Shown one piece after another: positions 14,782 through 23,823 of a stretch of DNA of 64,000 nucleotides. Position numbers and translations under genes: made by a program. Source of the DNA: Terriglobus roseus (GTDB lineage: Bacteria; Acidobacteriota; Terriglobia; Terriglobales; Acidobacteriaceae); NCBI RefSeq assembly GCF_900105625.1, contig NZ_FNSD01000001.1, forward strand, positions 868,001-932,000, in the 5' to 3' direction. Under the pieces are notes generated by a model, which did no database searches, had not been told where the DNA came from, and saw only the letters and a program-made list of their open reading frames with translations. Position 1 is the stretch's first letter; each line of letters begins with the position of its first letter.

Positions 14782-17241
14782 ATGAGTAATAGGATTTCCT
14801 TCCAACTTGTAGTAGCAGGTGCAGGCCCGGGAGGCCTGGCACCGCTCTTCGCTGCGGCCCGATATGGGAAACTTCCGGAGCTTCTTGCAGGCGGAGTCCT
14901 GGTCGTTGAGCGATCAGCCACCATCGGGGCGGGCTTGCTGGGAAACTACTCGATACCCTCGGATAGTCCGGCGGAAGCCTTTCTGGACTCCATTGAGAAT
15001 TCGTCAGAGCCTGAGCTACGCGAGCTTCTGTCACACCCTGAGGCAAAAGCGCTCGCTGACCTGCGCGGCCAGACCGCTCCGCTGCGTGTGGCAGCAGCGT
15101 TTCTAGCGCTCGCTGCTCAGCGTCTCTGCTCCATGGTGGAGCAGTCGTTGCACAGCGCGGTGCTCCGCGAACACGAAGTGCTTTCGGTTCGCCAAATCAG
15201 CAACCGGCTATGGGCGGTCCATGTGCGGGATCTGCGCACTGGCCGTGAGCACACGTTTCGGAGTCGCTCCGTCCATCTGGCGACGGGTGGGCACCAGCCT
15301 GCTGACCGCCTCCGCACGGAGCGGGTTGGCGATGCTCCTCTTACGCCCCGGTTCTCCGAAAAGCTGATTCAGTCTGGTGAACTATTTGTATGGCACGGCA
15401 CAGATGCAGTGATGGATCGTCTTCGCGACAAACCGCAGCCGCGGATCACGGTCGTCGGCGGATCCACGAGCGCCGGGGCTATCGCAGTACAACTTTTGCG
15501 CCAGACTTCCCTTGCATTCCCAGCGGGTGGTCTCACCCTGCTGCACCGGAGCCCACTTCGTCTGTTCTACGCGTCGGCAGAGGAGGCGAAAGCGGATGGA
15601 TACTACGACTTCAAGTCAGAGGATATCTGCCACATCAGCGGACGCGTCTTCCGCCTGTCCGGCTTCCGATTCGAGGCAAAAGACCTGGTCCGCAACGCTC
15701 TGGGACTTCAAGGGCGTGTGCCCGACCCACGGCTGAAGCTGATCGCACTGAATGGCGACTCAGCCGCCGCGGAGGCAGCTCTGCAGGAAGCAGATCTGAT
15801 CATTGCAGCCATGGGATATCGTCCCCGGATGTGTCCGGTTCTGGATGCGGAAGGAAACGCGATCCCTCTCCACGACCCTGTCTCCGGAGATTGGGCAACC
15901 GTCGATCAGCGTTGCCAGGTAATGACCCGCCAGAAGGAGCCCCTGCGCGGTCTGACCGCCATGGGCCTGGCTGTCGGTCCCGCTGCGAGCCATGCGCTGG
16001 GCGGCGAGAAAGACTACCGCGGCCAGGTAAATAGCCTGTGGCTGTGGCAGAACACGTTGGGACTGCGCGTTGTGGAAGAGGTTCTCAAGCGAACCGCTGA
16101 CACCACGCTGCCTCTTCTGCGCCCTTCAGTACCCGCTCTGAGTCAACACGTAGCTGCGATACAAGCAATCGAAGAGTCGAACACCTACTCAAACTTCGGT
16201 CCCGTGAACACTCGCTTTGAACACGAGGTCGTTGAGTCGATCTTCGACGGTGAAGGTTACTGCGTCACGGCCTGCAATGCAACGCTGGCGCTCATGCTCG
16301 CTATGCGCGATGCGATCGGCGAGACCTCGGCGTCGAAGCGCTACGTGCTGATGCCTTCGTTCACCTTTGCGGCATCCGCACAGGCCGCACTCTGGTGTGG
16401 TTTGACACCCCTGTATTGCGACATCGATCCAGACACCTGGCTTCCTTCACGCGAGAGCGAAGAGCAGTTGCTGCGCGACTACGCGGAGCAGATTGCCGTG
16501 ATTGTTCCCAACGCCACTTTCGGGAACAACCTCGACCTGCAACGGTACGAGGAACTCGTGGACGGTACGGGTATCCCAGTCGTCATCGACGCCGCTGCGT
16601 CACTCGGTTCGCGCAATGATCGAGATGAAGCGTTCGGCAAGGGATCTTCTTTGCCGCTGATCTTCTCCATGCATGCGACGAAGAACTTCGCGACCGGTGA
16701 AGGCGGGTTGTTGTACTGCTCGAAGCCGGACAAAATCGAACGGCTGCGTACCATGGCCTCGTTCGGTTTCGGAGAACGCAGGGTCGCTACGATGCCCGGA
16801 CTGAACGCAAAAATGTCTGAGGTTGCAGCGCTGACCGCAACGCTGCAACTGAAGCAGTTCCCCGCGCTGATGTCAGAGCGAGACAGCATCTCTCGGATGT
16901 ACGCGACGGAACTGGCCGGCAGACTGCAGCGCCAGACGACCCGTGGCCAGCGACAGGCTCGCACGTTTGAGAGCCTCCTGCTTCCCCGAACCCTGGCGCC
17001 TTACCGAGAAGAGATTATGCGGCGGATGCTGCAGCAGGGCGTGACGACTGGCTCCTACTTCAGTCCACACCTGGCCCGGCAACCCTTCCTGCGCGATCGC
17101 TCGATAGTCCCGCCGCTTCCTGTAAGCGACGATATATCGGCACGTATCCTCTCCCTTCCCCTGCATAATGGGATGACTCAGGCCGACGTGACAGCCGTGG
17201 TGGGGGCTCTGTTTGAGACCCTTGAATCGCTTGAATCCTGA
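14782..17241 (+). CDS. FMO-like flavoprotein fused to DegT/DnrJ-type PLP aminotransferase
   Basis: A single 819-residue frame joining two enzymes. Residues 1-440 form a two-dinucleotide flavoprotein: FAD motif GAGPGG (13-18), NADPH-like motif VVGGSTSAG (224-232), and the ATG-type motifs HLATGG (165-170) and AAMGYRP (342-348), as in lysine/ornithine N-hydroxylases and related FMOs. Residues 460-819 are a DegT/DnrJ/EryC1/StrS sugar aminotransferase: ACNATLALMLAM, MPSFTFAASAQAAL, VVIDAAASLG with the PLP-ring Asp (603), and HATKNFATGEGG with the Schiff-base Lys (634). No stop or frameshift separates them. It may aminate a keto-sugar nucleotide and oxidise the nitrogen or a nearby carbon. The substrate is unknown. 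A GT2 gene follows four bases later. Confidence 0.92.
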   Translation: MSNRISFQLVVAGAGPGGLAPLFAAARYGKLPELLAGGVLVVERSATIGAGLLGNYSIPSDSPAEAFLDSIENSSEPELRELLSHPEAKALADLRGQTAPLRVAAAFLALAAQRLCSMVEQSLHSAVLREHEVLSVRQISNRLWAVHVRDLRTGREHTFRSRSVHLATGGHQPADRLRTERVGDAPLTPRFSEKLIQSGELFVWHGTDAVMDRLRDKPQPRITVVGGSTSAGAIAVQLLRQTSLAFPAGGLTLLHRSPLRLFYASAEEAKADGYYDFKSEDICHISGRVFRLSGFRFEAKDLVRNALGLQGRVPDPRLKLIALNGDSAAAEAALQEADLIIAAMGYRPRMCPVLDAEGNAIPLHDPVSGDWATVDQRCQVMTRQKEPLRGLTAMGLAVGPAASHALGGEKDYRGQVNSLWLWQNTLGLRVVEEVLKRTADTTLPLLRPSVPALSQHVAAIQAIEESNTYSNFGPVNTRFEHEVVESIFDGEGYCVTACNATLALMLAMRDAIGETSASKRYVLMPSFTFAASAQAALWCGLTPLYCDIDPDTWLPSRESEEQLLRDYAEQIAVIVPNATFGNNLDLQRYEELVDGTGIPVVIDAAASLGSRNDRDEAFGKGSSLPLIFSMHATKNFATGEGGLLYCSKPDKIERLRTMASFGFGERRVATMPGLNAKMSEVAALTATLQLKQFPALMSERDSISRMYATELAGRLQRQTTRGQRQARTFESLLLPRTLAPYREEIMRRMLQQGVTTGSYFSPHLARQPFLRDRSIVPPLPVSDDISARILSLPLHNGMTQADVTAVVGALFETLESLES

Positions 17242-17244
17242 AAA

Positions 17245-18258
17245 TTGGGTTCAAGTGCAACGTATCGGACATTGAAATCACTCTCAGGTGCAGTGACGAA
17301 CGATCGCAAAGCAGCAGTCGAGCCAGCGGCCACACCAGCAGCTCCTTCGCTGGCGATCGTGATCCCTGTCTACAACGGCAGAAAGCATCTTGCGGAGACG
17401 TTGCAAAGTTGCGTGCAGCAGCTGTGCCCGGCCGATGAGATCATCGTCGTCGAAGACGGTTCGCCGAAATCATCGCGTGACATCGTAGAACTTCTACCCG
17501 GCGTCCGATATGTCGACCAGCCGAATGGCGGCGTCTCCAGCGCGAGGAACCACGGCGCTTCCGTGGCAACCGCTGATTGGATCTGCTTCCTGGATCAGGA
17601 CGATCTGCTTCTTCCCGACCATCTGGAACAGCTTTCCAAAGCGATTCAGAGCGGTGTTCGTGCCGATCTCTTTTACACTCCGCGCGTGGTACTCTCGTGC
17701 GTCGACGGCGTCTGGACCACCCGAGAGTCCCAGTCGCCACCTGCTGCGCGGCATCTCGCGAGGGTGCTTCCGATTCGCTGTCCGTTCCCGCCGAGTGGAA
17801 CCTGTGTGCGGCGATCCGTCTTCGAAGCTGCAGGCGGATTTCGATCAAGATACGACCTTGCCGAAGATTGGGAGTTCTGGCTGCGCCTCAACGCGATGGG
17901 CGCAGTCTTCCATCTGCTGCCTACTCCTACTGTCTGTTACCGCGTACATATGGAGAGCAATAGCCACAGGCCTCTGCCGATTCTGAACGCGAACCTACGG
18001 GTCATCCGGGAGCAGATACTCCCTTCCGTCTTCTTTCTGAAGCGGCTGTGGGTTGGAAAACGACTAATCAGTACGCAGGAGGCCGACGCGGCGATCCTGC
18101 TGCGGCAGATGGGACAGGACGGCGGCCAGCGCCTGCTGTTGCGTTCGATTGTGCGACTGCCACTCGGCAACTGGCGGCGCTACAAGATCGCGGCTCACAT
18201 GCTGACCCATGGCCTGAGAAATGTCTCTCATAAGGACACGTCGCGCTTCCGCGCCTGA
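17245..18258 (+). CDS. Glycosyltransferase family 2
   Basis: A GT2 enzyme of up to 337 residues. The core starts LAIVIPVYNGRKHLAETLQS, followed by EIIVVEDGSPKSSRD, the DxD-type DWICFLDQDDLLLPDH and AEDWEFWLRLNAMG. The frame opens with TTG at 17245, but GTG at 17293, preceded by CAGG, removes a poorly conserved leader and is a good alternative. It follows the flavoprotein-aminotransferase fusion with only three bases between stop and possible start, so they are almost certainly co-transcribed. The sugar made by the fusion may be the donor used here (inference). It ends one base before the convergent gene's stop. Confidence 0.9.
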   Translation: MGSSATYRTLKSLSGAVTNDRKAAVEPAATPAAPSLAIVIPVYNGRKHLAETLQSCVQQLCPADEIIVVEDGSPKSSRDIVELLPGVRYVDQPNGGVSSARNHGASVATADWICFLDQDDLLLPDHLEQLSKAIQSGVRADLFYTPRVVLSCVDGVWTTRESQSPPAARHLARVLPIRCPFPPSGTCVRRSVFEAAGGFRSRYDLAEDWEFWLRLNAMGAVFHLLPTPTVCYRVHMESNSHRPLPILNANLRVIREQILPSVFFLKRLWVGKRLISTQEADAAILLRQMGQDGGQRLLLRSIVRLPLGNWRRYKIAAHMLTHGLRNVSHKDTSRFRA

Positions 18259-18259
18259 A

Positions 18260-18811
18260 CTACTTGCCAGCAACCGTCGCCAGGTAAATTCGCAGACTCT
18301 GAAGCTTGTTTGTGAGCGCGTCGGTATCGATGAAGCTCTCGTCAGGTGTTCCAAGGTTCGTTACGTTGCCGGAACCAAAATGAACGCTGTAGTCCGACGC
18401 ACGGTACTCGCCCGCACGTTCCCCATCGAACGCGGGAGTGACCCCGTGCAGCGTCACGCTCTTGTCCCCCGGCTTCAGGGAAGCTTGCGCAACTCCCAGG
18501 ACGGCAACCAGGTGTAAATCCTCTTCGGCCTTCTTGCCTTTAATTTTCCGCGTGAGGCTCACGTCCAAACGAGCGGCTCCCAGGTTGACGGGAATCGACG
18601 GACGCAATGGTACCGAGATCCGAAAGCGCTCCTCTGGTCCCAGGTTGGAGATGCCCGACGCATCCAGATCTCGCTCCGGCTGCCCGCCTGCGACTGAGCT
18701 TCCCGCGCTTTGAACAGGGGCGGCAGACGAAGTCTGCGCCGCGGCAAGAGAGCCGAAACACGCAGTCATCAGAGTGAGAGCCGCGATAAGGCTGGATCTG
18801 GCGATTTGCAA
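18260..18811 (-). CDS. Secreted protein of unknown function
   Basis: A 183-residue protein with a clear signal peptide (SSLIAALTLMTACFGSLAAA, cleavage probably after AAAQ). The mature part has a Ser/Ala/Gly-rich linker and then a beta-rich region (FRISVPLRPSIPVNLGAARL, RKIKGKKAEEDLHLVAVLG). I do not recognise a family. The start at 18811 precedes the signal peptide directly. A Cys in the signal region (TAC-F) does not fit a good lipobox. It abuts the convergent GT2 gene with a one-base gap and may be the last gene of the polysaccharide locus or an unrelated neighbour. Confidence 0.7.
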   Translation of the reverse strand: MQIARSSLIAALTLMTACFGSLAAAQTSSAAPVQSAGSSVAGGQPERDLDASGISNLGPEERFRISVPLRPSIPVNLGAARLDVSLTRKIKGKKAEEDLHLVAVLGVAQASLKPGDKSVTLHGVTPAFDGERAGEYRASDYSVHFGSGNVTNLGTPDESFIDTDALTNKLQSLRIYLATVAGK

Positions 18812-19097
18812 GAGGAACCTCGGATGCTTCCAAGTTCAAAATCCTGACGCTCGGTACGCGAGATCGGAATGCCTAGCTGCGAGATCATTGCAGTCGTGAC
18901 CTCGAGTGAAGCAACTTCGGTCTCGATAATGTTGAAGATACGTCACGCCGCAATCTTTCCACCAGCGATTCTTCTTGCGAGTGGAACCGGAATGAATGGC
19001 GGGTCCCCTCGAATCTCCCAGAAGCGACTTCGTTCAGGGGATGTAAAGAACCTCGCGCTCCGTAGTCGTGTGGGTTAGCTGGCTTGCCCAGAAGCAA
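18812..19097. other. Intergenic stretch without recognisable gene
   Basis: Apart from the terminator that begins at 19098, this gap holds only short frames (about 70 codons) on both strands, with no ribosome-binding site and no protein-like composition. It separates the polysaccharide locus from the sugar-catabolism island. Confidence 0.5.
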
Positions 19098-19133
19098 GGG
19101 CAGGGTTGGGGAATGACTCCCCCGACCCTGCCC
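19098..19133 (-). terminator. Strong hairpin downstream of the Tat isomerase-like gene
   Basis: GGGCAGGGTTGGGG (19098-19111) pairs with CCCCGACCCTGCCC (19120-19133), with one or two mismatches and a loop of about eight bases. It lies 24 bases beyond the minus-strand stop at 19157. There is no long T-run, so termination strength is uncertain. Confidence 0.55.
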
Positions 19134-19156
19134 AGTTCGCTCCCCAGGAGATGCCC

Positions 19157-20308
19157 TTAAAGCGCTGCCATGACCTCGCGGTAAAGATACTGGGCGCCTT
19201 CAATACCGTCCCAGGGACCATCTTCATACTCCAGTGCAAAGACACCCTCGTAGCCGCTGTTCAGCATGATGCGCACGTTGCGCTGAACGTCCGGATTCTC
19301 CCAGCGGTCCCAGAACTTGGCATGGCAGGTGGTGTGGGCGTAGGGTGCCAGGTCCGCTAGTGCGTGGTACAGCAGGTACTTGTGCTCCCAATTGCAGAAG
19401 TCGGGCGAAGCCTCGCAGAATGGGCTGTTGACTTCATCCACGATGATCTTGATGTTGATCGGATTCGCGGTCAGGCCCCAGTGGTTTTCCAGTGTGACTT
19501 TGACGCCCAGCTTCGATCCGTATTCTGCCATCTCCTGGAATGACTCGATGCACTTGGCGAGGTACTGCTCAAGCTTTGGGTTCTTGGGATAACTGGTCTC
19601 ATTGGGTTCCGGCCATGGTGCGATGCGTGGGCCGCCGCTGTTCACACGCATGCTCTTCGCGCCAATGATTGCGGCGCCATCGAGCCACTTCTTTGCGACC
19701 TCAACGCCTGCGCGACGCTTGGTCTCATCCAGTTCGCAGATGTCACGCGGTGCGTTGTTCGAAATGTGATGACAGAAGACACCCTCCGCCTTCTGCTTCG
19801 CTGCCATGCGTTCCAGCCACTTGCGTGCGTTGGGCTTCGATGGATCGAACTCCGTAATATCGCGCGGCTTGCCGTCGTAACCGAAGATGGTCGACTTCAC
19901 ATACTGACTCTCGTCATTTGCATCACCGAACAGGCTCGACCACATGTCCATCTTGGTGACGCCTTCGAAGGTCTTCTTCGTAAAGGCAGGAAAGTCCAGC
20001 ATGGTGATGGTGCCGTACTTCGCCTGCATTTTGTCGACCGTCGCCTTGTCGCCAACGTTGCCACGGTTCTTGAAGATCCAGCGGATGGGATAGCTGTTCG
20101 ACGCGATGCGGGCGACCTTCTCGTGGTCGCTGAGAGCGCGCTTCACACCGGCATGCGTAATCGGCTCGGGCGTGCCGCCCTTGGGCAGCGACTGTCCCGC
20201 TGCTTCTGCCGCAGGGCCAGCCAAGAGGGTGGCCGCAACAGCACCACCGGCGCCACGAAGAAAGTTTCGTCGATCAAGACTGTTCGTCATCTCTGTGCGT
20301 GAAGTCAT
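19157..20308 (-). CDS. Tat-exported sugar phosphate isomerase/epimerase-like protein (TIM barrel)
   Basis: About 383 residues from ATG 20308, which follows GGGAG at good spacing. An upstream frame overlaps the next gene and is not used. The N-terminus has a twin-arginine signal (SLDRRNFLRGAGGAVAATLL), so the protein is exported folded. The rest fits the xylose-isomerase-like AP-endonuclease-2 fold: HHISNN, KSMRVNSGGPRIAPWPEPNE, VTLENHWGLTANP and TTCHAKFWDRW, with a C-terminal ALEYEDGPWDG. These contain the Glu/His/Asp metal ligands of the fold. It probably isomerises, epimerises or lyses an oxidised sugar in the periplasm. It is the last gene of a minus-strand run from 23736. Confidence 0.85.
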   Translation of the reverse strand: MTSRTEMTNSLDRRNFLRGAGGAVAATLLAGPAAEAAGQSLPKGGTPEPITHAGVKRALSDHEKVARIASNSYPIRWIFKNRGNVGDKATVDKMQAKYGTITMLDFPAFTKKTFEGVTKMDMWSSLFGDANDESQYVKSTIFGYDGKPRDITEFDPSKPNARKWLERMAAKQKAEGVFCHHISNNAPRDICELDETKRRAGVEVAKKWLDGAAIIGAKSMRVNSGGPRIAPWPEPNETSYPKNPKLEQYLAKCIESFQEMAEYGSKLGVKVTLENHWGLTANPINIKIIVDEVNSPFCEASPDFCNWEHKYLLYHALADLAPYAHTTCHAKFWDRWENPDVQRNVRIMLNSGYEGVFALEYEDGPWDGIEGAQYLYREVMAAL

Positions 20309-20364
20309 GTATTTCTCCCTTGCTGAGTCGTTCGTTGGAGTGACGCCGCGCTGTGGCAACGCGC

Positions 20365-21204
20365 TTATGTGAGAGGTTGCTTCCACTGATTGAGTCGCTT
20401 CACTCCAAGCTCGATGTCGGCCTTCCGCTGTGCAGCATCAGGCTCCTCACGCTCGATCGTCAGCAGCCCCTTATAGTTAATTTTCTTAAGCAATTTCAGA
20501 AAACCGGGGAAATCGACTTCGCCTTCTCCAAGCGCCACTTCATGCCCGAGCTCGCCTGCCGCCTTCGGGGAACGGCCATCCTTGCAATGAACAGACAGCA
20601 CCTTCTCACCAAGCAACTCAAGCGCCTGCAGAGGGTCGCCGGAGCCGTAAAGAATCATATTCGCGGGATCGAAGTTCACCCTGATGTTTGACCGCTCGAC
20701 ATCACCGAGGAAGCTCAGCAGCGTGGCAGCGCTTTCCTGACCTGTCTCCAGCACGAAATCCTGTCCATTGGCCGCGCACGCATCACAAAGCTCGCGCGCG
20801 ATGGCAAGCAGCTCCGTATAGAGCGGTGTGGACTTGTCCTCAGGGATGAATCCGATGTGACAGGAGAGGGCGGTCAGCCCCAGTTCCTTCGCGAAGGCAG
20901 AGACTTCTTTCGTGCGTGCGATGCGCTCTGCGGCATAACCCGGCGCGGTGAAGCCTACGGTCTTATGAACCTGCTCCAGGTTTGCATAATCCTCGCCCTC
21001 GTAAGAGGCAACCGCGCTGCTGCAGAAGACACCGGCACTCGCGATGGCGCTCTTCCAGGCCGCAGCCGATGCCTTGCAGTCCATGCCCGGTGGTACGCCC
21101 AACTGACATGCGCTCAGGCCGAAGCCCTTCAACTCTTGCAGGTGTGTCGCTGGATCTTTCTCTGCCCAGAACACCAGTCCAAGCTCCATTGCTTCTACCG
21201 CCAT
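20365..21204 (-). CDS. Cytoplasmic sugar phosphate isomerase/epimerase-like protein
   Basis: A 279-residue TIM-barrel protein without signal peptide. Metal-ligand strands are visible: ALSCHIGFIPEDKSTPLY, FVLETGQESAATLL, IRVNFDPANMILYG, LSVHCKDGRSPKAAG and LLTIEREEP. It is clearly paralogous to the Tat-exported protein at 28859, sharing GFIPED, ETGQE, ANxILYG and the KDG/GxGxVDF blocks. The gene overlaps the upstream oxidoreductase by ten bases (21195-21204), implying translational coupling and consecutive reactions. Substrate unknown, perhaps a 3-keto or 2-keto sugar produced by the oxidoreductase. Confidence 0.88.
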   Translation of the reverse strand: MAVEAMELGLVFWAEKDPATHLQELKGFGLSACQLGVPPGMDCKASAAAWKSAIASAGVFCSSAVASYEGEDYANLEQVHKTVGFTAPGYAAERIARTKEVSAFAKELGLTALSCHIGFIPEDKSTPLYTELLAIARELCDACAANGQDFVLETGQESAATLLSFLGDVERSNIRVNFDPANMILYGSGDPLQALELLGEKVLSVHCKDGRSPKAAGELGHEVALGEGEVDFPGFLKLLKKINYKGLLTIEREEPDAAQRKADIELGVKRLNQWKQPLT

Positions 21205-22172
21205 GACAATTCCCTTCCGTTCTCATCCCTGGACTGCTCAAGCAGCAGTGCCAGTTTTACTGCCTTTGCCGAATCTGCCGGCAGACACATTGTGGGTAGC
21301 TCCGCCTTGCGGCAGCAGTGTACAAAGTAGGCGATCTCGTCGAAATAAGCATCCTGCTCTGGCTGCTCGACTTCTTCAGTCTCTTCGTTGCGCGTCAGAT
21401 ACAGCTTGCCGTCCTGAAAAGCCAGCTTGCTGTCCGTCGTCTCAAGGGTGTAATTCGCCGAGAATGGAACGTCGGGCTGCATCCATCCACCTTCCACAAC
21501 GACCTGCATACCTCCTGAGTAGCTCATCGTTGCGCGCATCGTGTCGACCTCACCGATGGACACGGCGCTCACGCGATCAGGTTCGCCAAACCACTGCAGG
21601 GCCTGGTCGAGATCGTGACTCAAGAGATCTAATACAGCACCGCCACTGACTTCCTTCTTGCCGAGCCACTGGCTCCATTGCGGATATCCTGTGCTGCGCT
21701 GCAGGGTGCAGGCGGTGACGGCATCGCGGCCGACGGTGCGCACGAACTCCAGCGCAAACTGGTACGGGAACATCCAACGGAGCACCTGCGCGATCATGAA
21801 CGTCCTGCCGGACTTTTCTGCTAGCGCGAGCAGCTCCGTACAATCGTCCGGCGTCAATGCCATGGGCTTCTCGCAAAGGACATGCTTGCCCTTTGCGAAG
21901 GCCCGCTCGATCACCTGCTTGTGCAGATGCGTCGGCAGGCAGATGTCGATTGCGTCGATTTCGGGATCGTCGACAATCTCTTGCCAGTTGGGAGTCCAAT
22001 GCACCGAGTCGGACAACGGACCCGCTTTCAGATCAAGGTTGCCGCGCACCGGACCGTCTTCCGACGGACGGGTCCGCGACGCAACCGCAGCAAGCGTGAC
22101 ACCCGGCAGCTGTGCAATGGCAGCAGCGTGTGCGCCACCCATGAAGCCGTAACCAATCAGACCAATCTTCAT
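21195..22172 (-). CDS. Gfo/Idh/MocA-family NAD(P)-dependent oxidoreductase
   Basis: A 325-residue cytoplasmic enzyme. The N-terminal Rossmann fold begins MKIGLIGYGFMGGAHAAAI and the conserved HVLCEKPMAL motif holds the catalytic-region Lys. A C-terminal alpha/beta domain contains SGGAVLDLLSHDLDQALQWF. Family members oxidise a sugar, inositol or keto-sugar hydroxyl, often at C3 or C5. GAGGGG precedes the ATG. It overlaps the isomerase gene downstream by ten bases and lies 22 bases after the M81 peptidase gene, so all probably share one transcript. Confidence 0.9.
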   Translation of the reverse strand: MKIGLIGYGFMGGAHAAAIAQLPGVTLAAVASRTRPSEDGPVRGNLDLKAGPLSDSVHWTPNWQEIVDDPEIDAIDICLPTHLHKQVIERAFAKGKHVLCEKPMALTPDDCTELLALAEKSGRTFMIAQVLRWMFPYQFALEFVRTVGRDAVTACTLQRSTGYPQWSQWLGKKEVSGGAVLDLLSHDLDQALQWFGEPDRVSAVSIGEVDTMRATMSYSGGMQVVVEGGWMQPDVPFSANYTLETTDSKLAFQDGKLYLTRNEETEEVEQPEQDAYFDEIAYFVHCCRKAELPTMCLPADSAKAVKLALLLEQSRDENGRELSWR

Positions 22173-22194
22173 TCCAAACCCCTCGTCTTCTGTT

Positions 22195-23736
22195 TTACGC
22201 GTGATGCGGCGCGCGGACGGAAGTGTAGACGCTGGGCGTGAAGGTCAGGTCATCGACGAACGGAAAGGTAGGCGGCCGAAATTTGTTCTTCGGCAGGTGC
22301 ACGATGTCCTGAGGGATGGCGCCATCGGTCAGCGCCATGATGTTGTTGCCGTTTGCAAGCTGCTTGATCTGCGGCTCAAGGTAACCGGACTTCACGACAA
22401 CGATCTTCGCATTGTGCGGATCGATGCCCAGCTTCGTGAAGTCGACGATCTCATGATACGGGCGACGATAGGCGCTCAGAATGAGCGTCACACCATCGAT
22501 CTGCACGGCCGCTTCGCGCTTGGCGGGATCGACGTTTGCGAGCAGCGCCTTCACGGTCGCCTTCACCTGCACCGGCTTACTGGCGTACGGATCGAGCGTA
22601 GCGCCAATCGTAAGCGGGATCGTCGCCCCAACACCTGCCTTATAGCAGGCTTCGGTCGCGGGACGGTCGGCGATGCCGCCGAAGACAACATCCTTCGCAC
22701 CCGCCTTCAGCAAAGCTTCCAGCACGGTTGCCTGGTCGCCGTTGCCGCCACCAGTGGGGTTATCACCAGAGTCTGCAAGGACGATGGGGTGCTTCGGTGC
22801 CTTCATCGCCTTCGCAAGGCAGGTGTCCAGATCACAGACCTCGTCACCGAAGGCGAACTGGCGGCGCGCATCCCAATACTGCTGGGCAAGATTCTTCGCG
22901 ACCTTCGCTTCGTTTGCCGGGTTCGTGCCGGTCACAACGACCGAGGCACCACCACGCGGCTCATCAGCCCAGACATAACCTACGAGCATCGAGACATCCA
23001 GAACGCCCGGCGTCCTGTTCAACTCAGGCAGTTGAGCCCACAGATGCTTCGCCGGCTCCCACCCGGTGCTGCTGCGCTCGCCCGGCATCAGTACGGGGAT
23101 GGTGGCCCACATCAGTGTGGGACGAATCTTCCGCTGGATGCAGTTCACCAGCATGTCCGTGGCGCGCAGCATCGTCTCTTCGCGATCAATGTGCGGCGCG
23201 GTGCGATAGGCGGAGAGGCAGTCCAGCGCATCGATAATGCGTTTGCTGATGTTGCCATGCAGGTCGTAACTGGCGGACATCAGGCAGCTGGGCCCAACGA
23301 CCTTGCGAGCAGCCTCATACCAGTCAGCTTCCGCGTCCTGCATGCCATCGACGAACATGGCGCCGTGCATGGGAAGGTAGAGTCCATCAAGCGGCATAAG
23401 AGCCTTCAGGCGGTCAAGAAACTCTGCCTTGATCTTGTCGTACGCCTCACGCGCGATGGGGCCACCGGGCACGGCAGTCGCTACGAGCGTCGGCATGAAT
23501 GGGACATCGGGGTAGTGCTTCTTCAGAGGCAGGAAGCGGGCGTTGTCATCGGCTTCTTTGCCACGAAGAATCGTGAATTCGTCATAGCGTGCGCGGATGT
23601 GACCGTAGGTGCTGCTCTCAATGCTGATGCCGCCGTACGCAATGCGAGGAACCTTTGCTGCAGCGAGCGAAGACCGCGTGGCAACCGTGGCAAGAACAGC
23701 CATGGAACCGGCCTTGAGAAAGGAACGACGCTGCAT
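22195..23736 (-). CDS. M81-family (MlrC/microcystinase C-like) secreted protein
   Basis: A 513-residue protein with a Tat-like signal (MQRRSFLKAGSMAVLATVA) and AGGAG upstream of the ATG. The body matches the MlrC/M81 family: YGGISIESSTYG, DGLYLPMHGAMFVDG, ASYDLHGNISKRI, YRTAPHIDREETM and the C-terminal-domain motif LADSGDNPTGGGNGD. Family members are zinc-dependent and best known from cyclic-peptide degradation, but many occur beside amino-acid or sugar catabolic genes with unknown substrates. Here the neighbours are sugar enzymes and a TonB-dependent receptor, so an amide- or amidosugar-type substrate is possible. A perfect terminator separates it from the receptor gene upstream. Confidence 0.88.
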   Translation of the reverse strand: MQRRSFLKAGSMAVLATVATRSSLAAAKVPRIAYGGISIESSTYGHIRARYDEFTILRGKEADDNARFLPLKKHYPDVPFMPTLVATAVPGGPIAREAYDKIKAEFLDRLKALMPLDGLYLPMHGAMFVDGMQDAEADWYEAARKVVGPSCLMSASYDLHGNISKRIIDALDCLSAYRTAPHIDREETMLRATDMLVNCIQRKIRPTLMWATIPVLMPGERSSTGWEPAKHLWAQLPELNRTPGVLDVSMLVGYVWADEPRGGASVVVTGTNPANEAKVAKNLAQQYWDARRQFAFGDEVCDLDTCLAKAMKAPKHPIVLADSGDNPTGGGNGDQATVLEALLKAGAKDVVFGGIADRPATEACYKAGVGATIPLTIGATLDPYASKPVQVKATVKALLANVDPAKREAAVQIDGVTLILSAYRRPYHEIVDFTKLGIDPHNAKIVVVKSGYLEPQIKQLANGNNIMALTDGAIPQDIVHLPKNKFRPPTFPFVDDLTFTPSVYTSVRAPHHA

Positions 23737-23772
23737 AACGAATTCTCCTGCGGTGCGCGGGTTAGCAAATCC

Positions 23773-23809
23773 TAGAAAAAGATGGGCGGCTCACGAAGGA
23801 GCCGCCCAT
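23773..23809 (-). terminator. Rho-independent terminator after the TonB-dependent receptor gene
   Basis: ATGGGCGGCTC (23782-23792) and GAGCCGCCCAT (23799-23809) form a perfect 11-base-pair stem with a six-base loop. On the minus strand it is followed by CTTTTTC, a classical T-tract. It lies 15 bases past the receptor stop and ahead of the M81 gene. Confidence 0.85.
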
Positions 23810-23823
23810 GTGATGCGCCGAAG

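Noticed and set aside
22201-23775. A 524-codon open frame on the plus strand opposite the M81 gene
   Set aside because: It is the antisense of a gene with a clear family match, signal peptide and ribosome-binding site. High GC content keeps antisense frames open; the product (Arg/His/Gln-rich) matches nothing.
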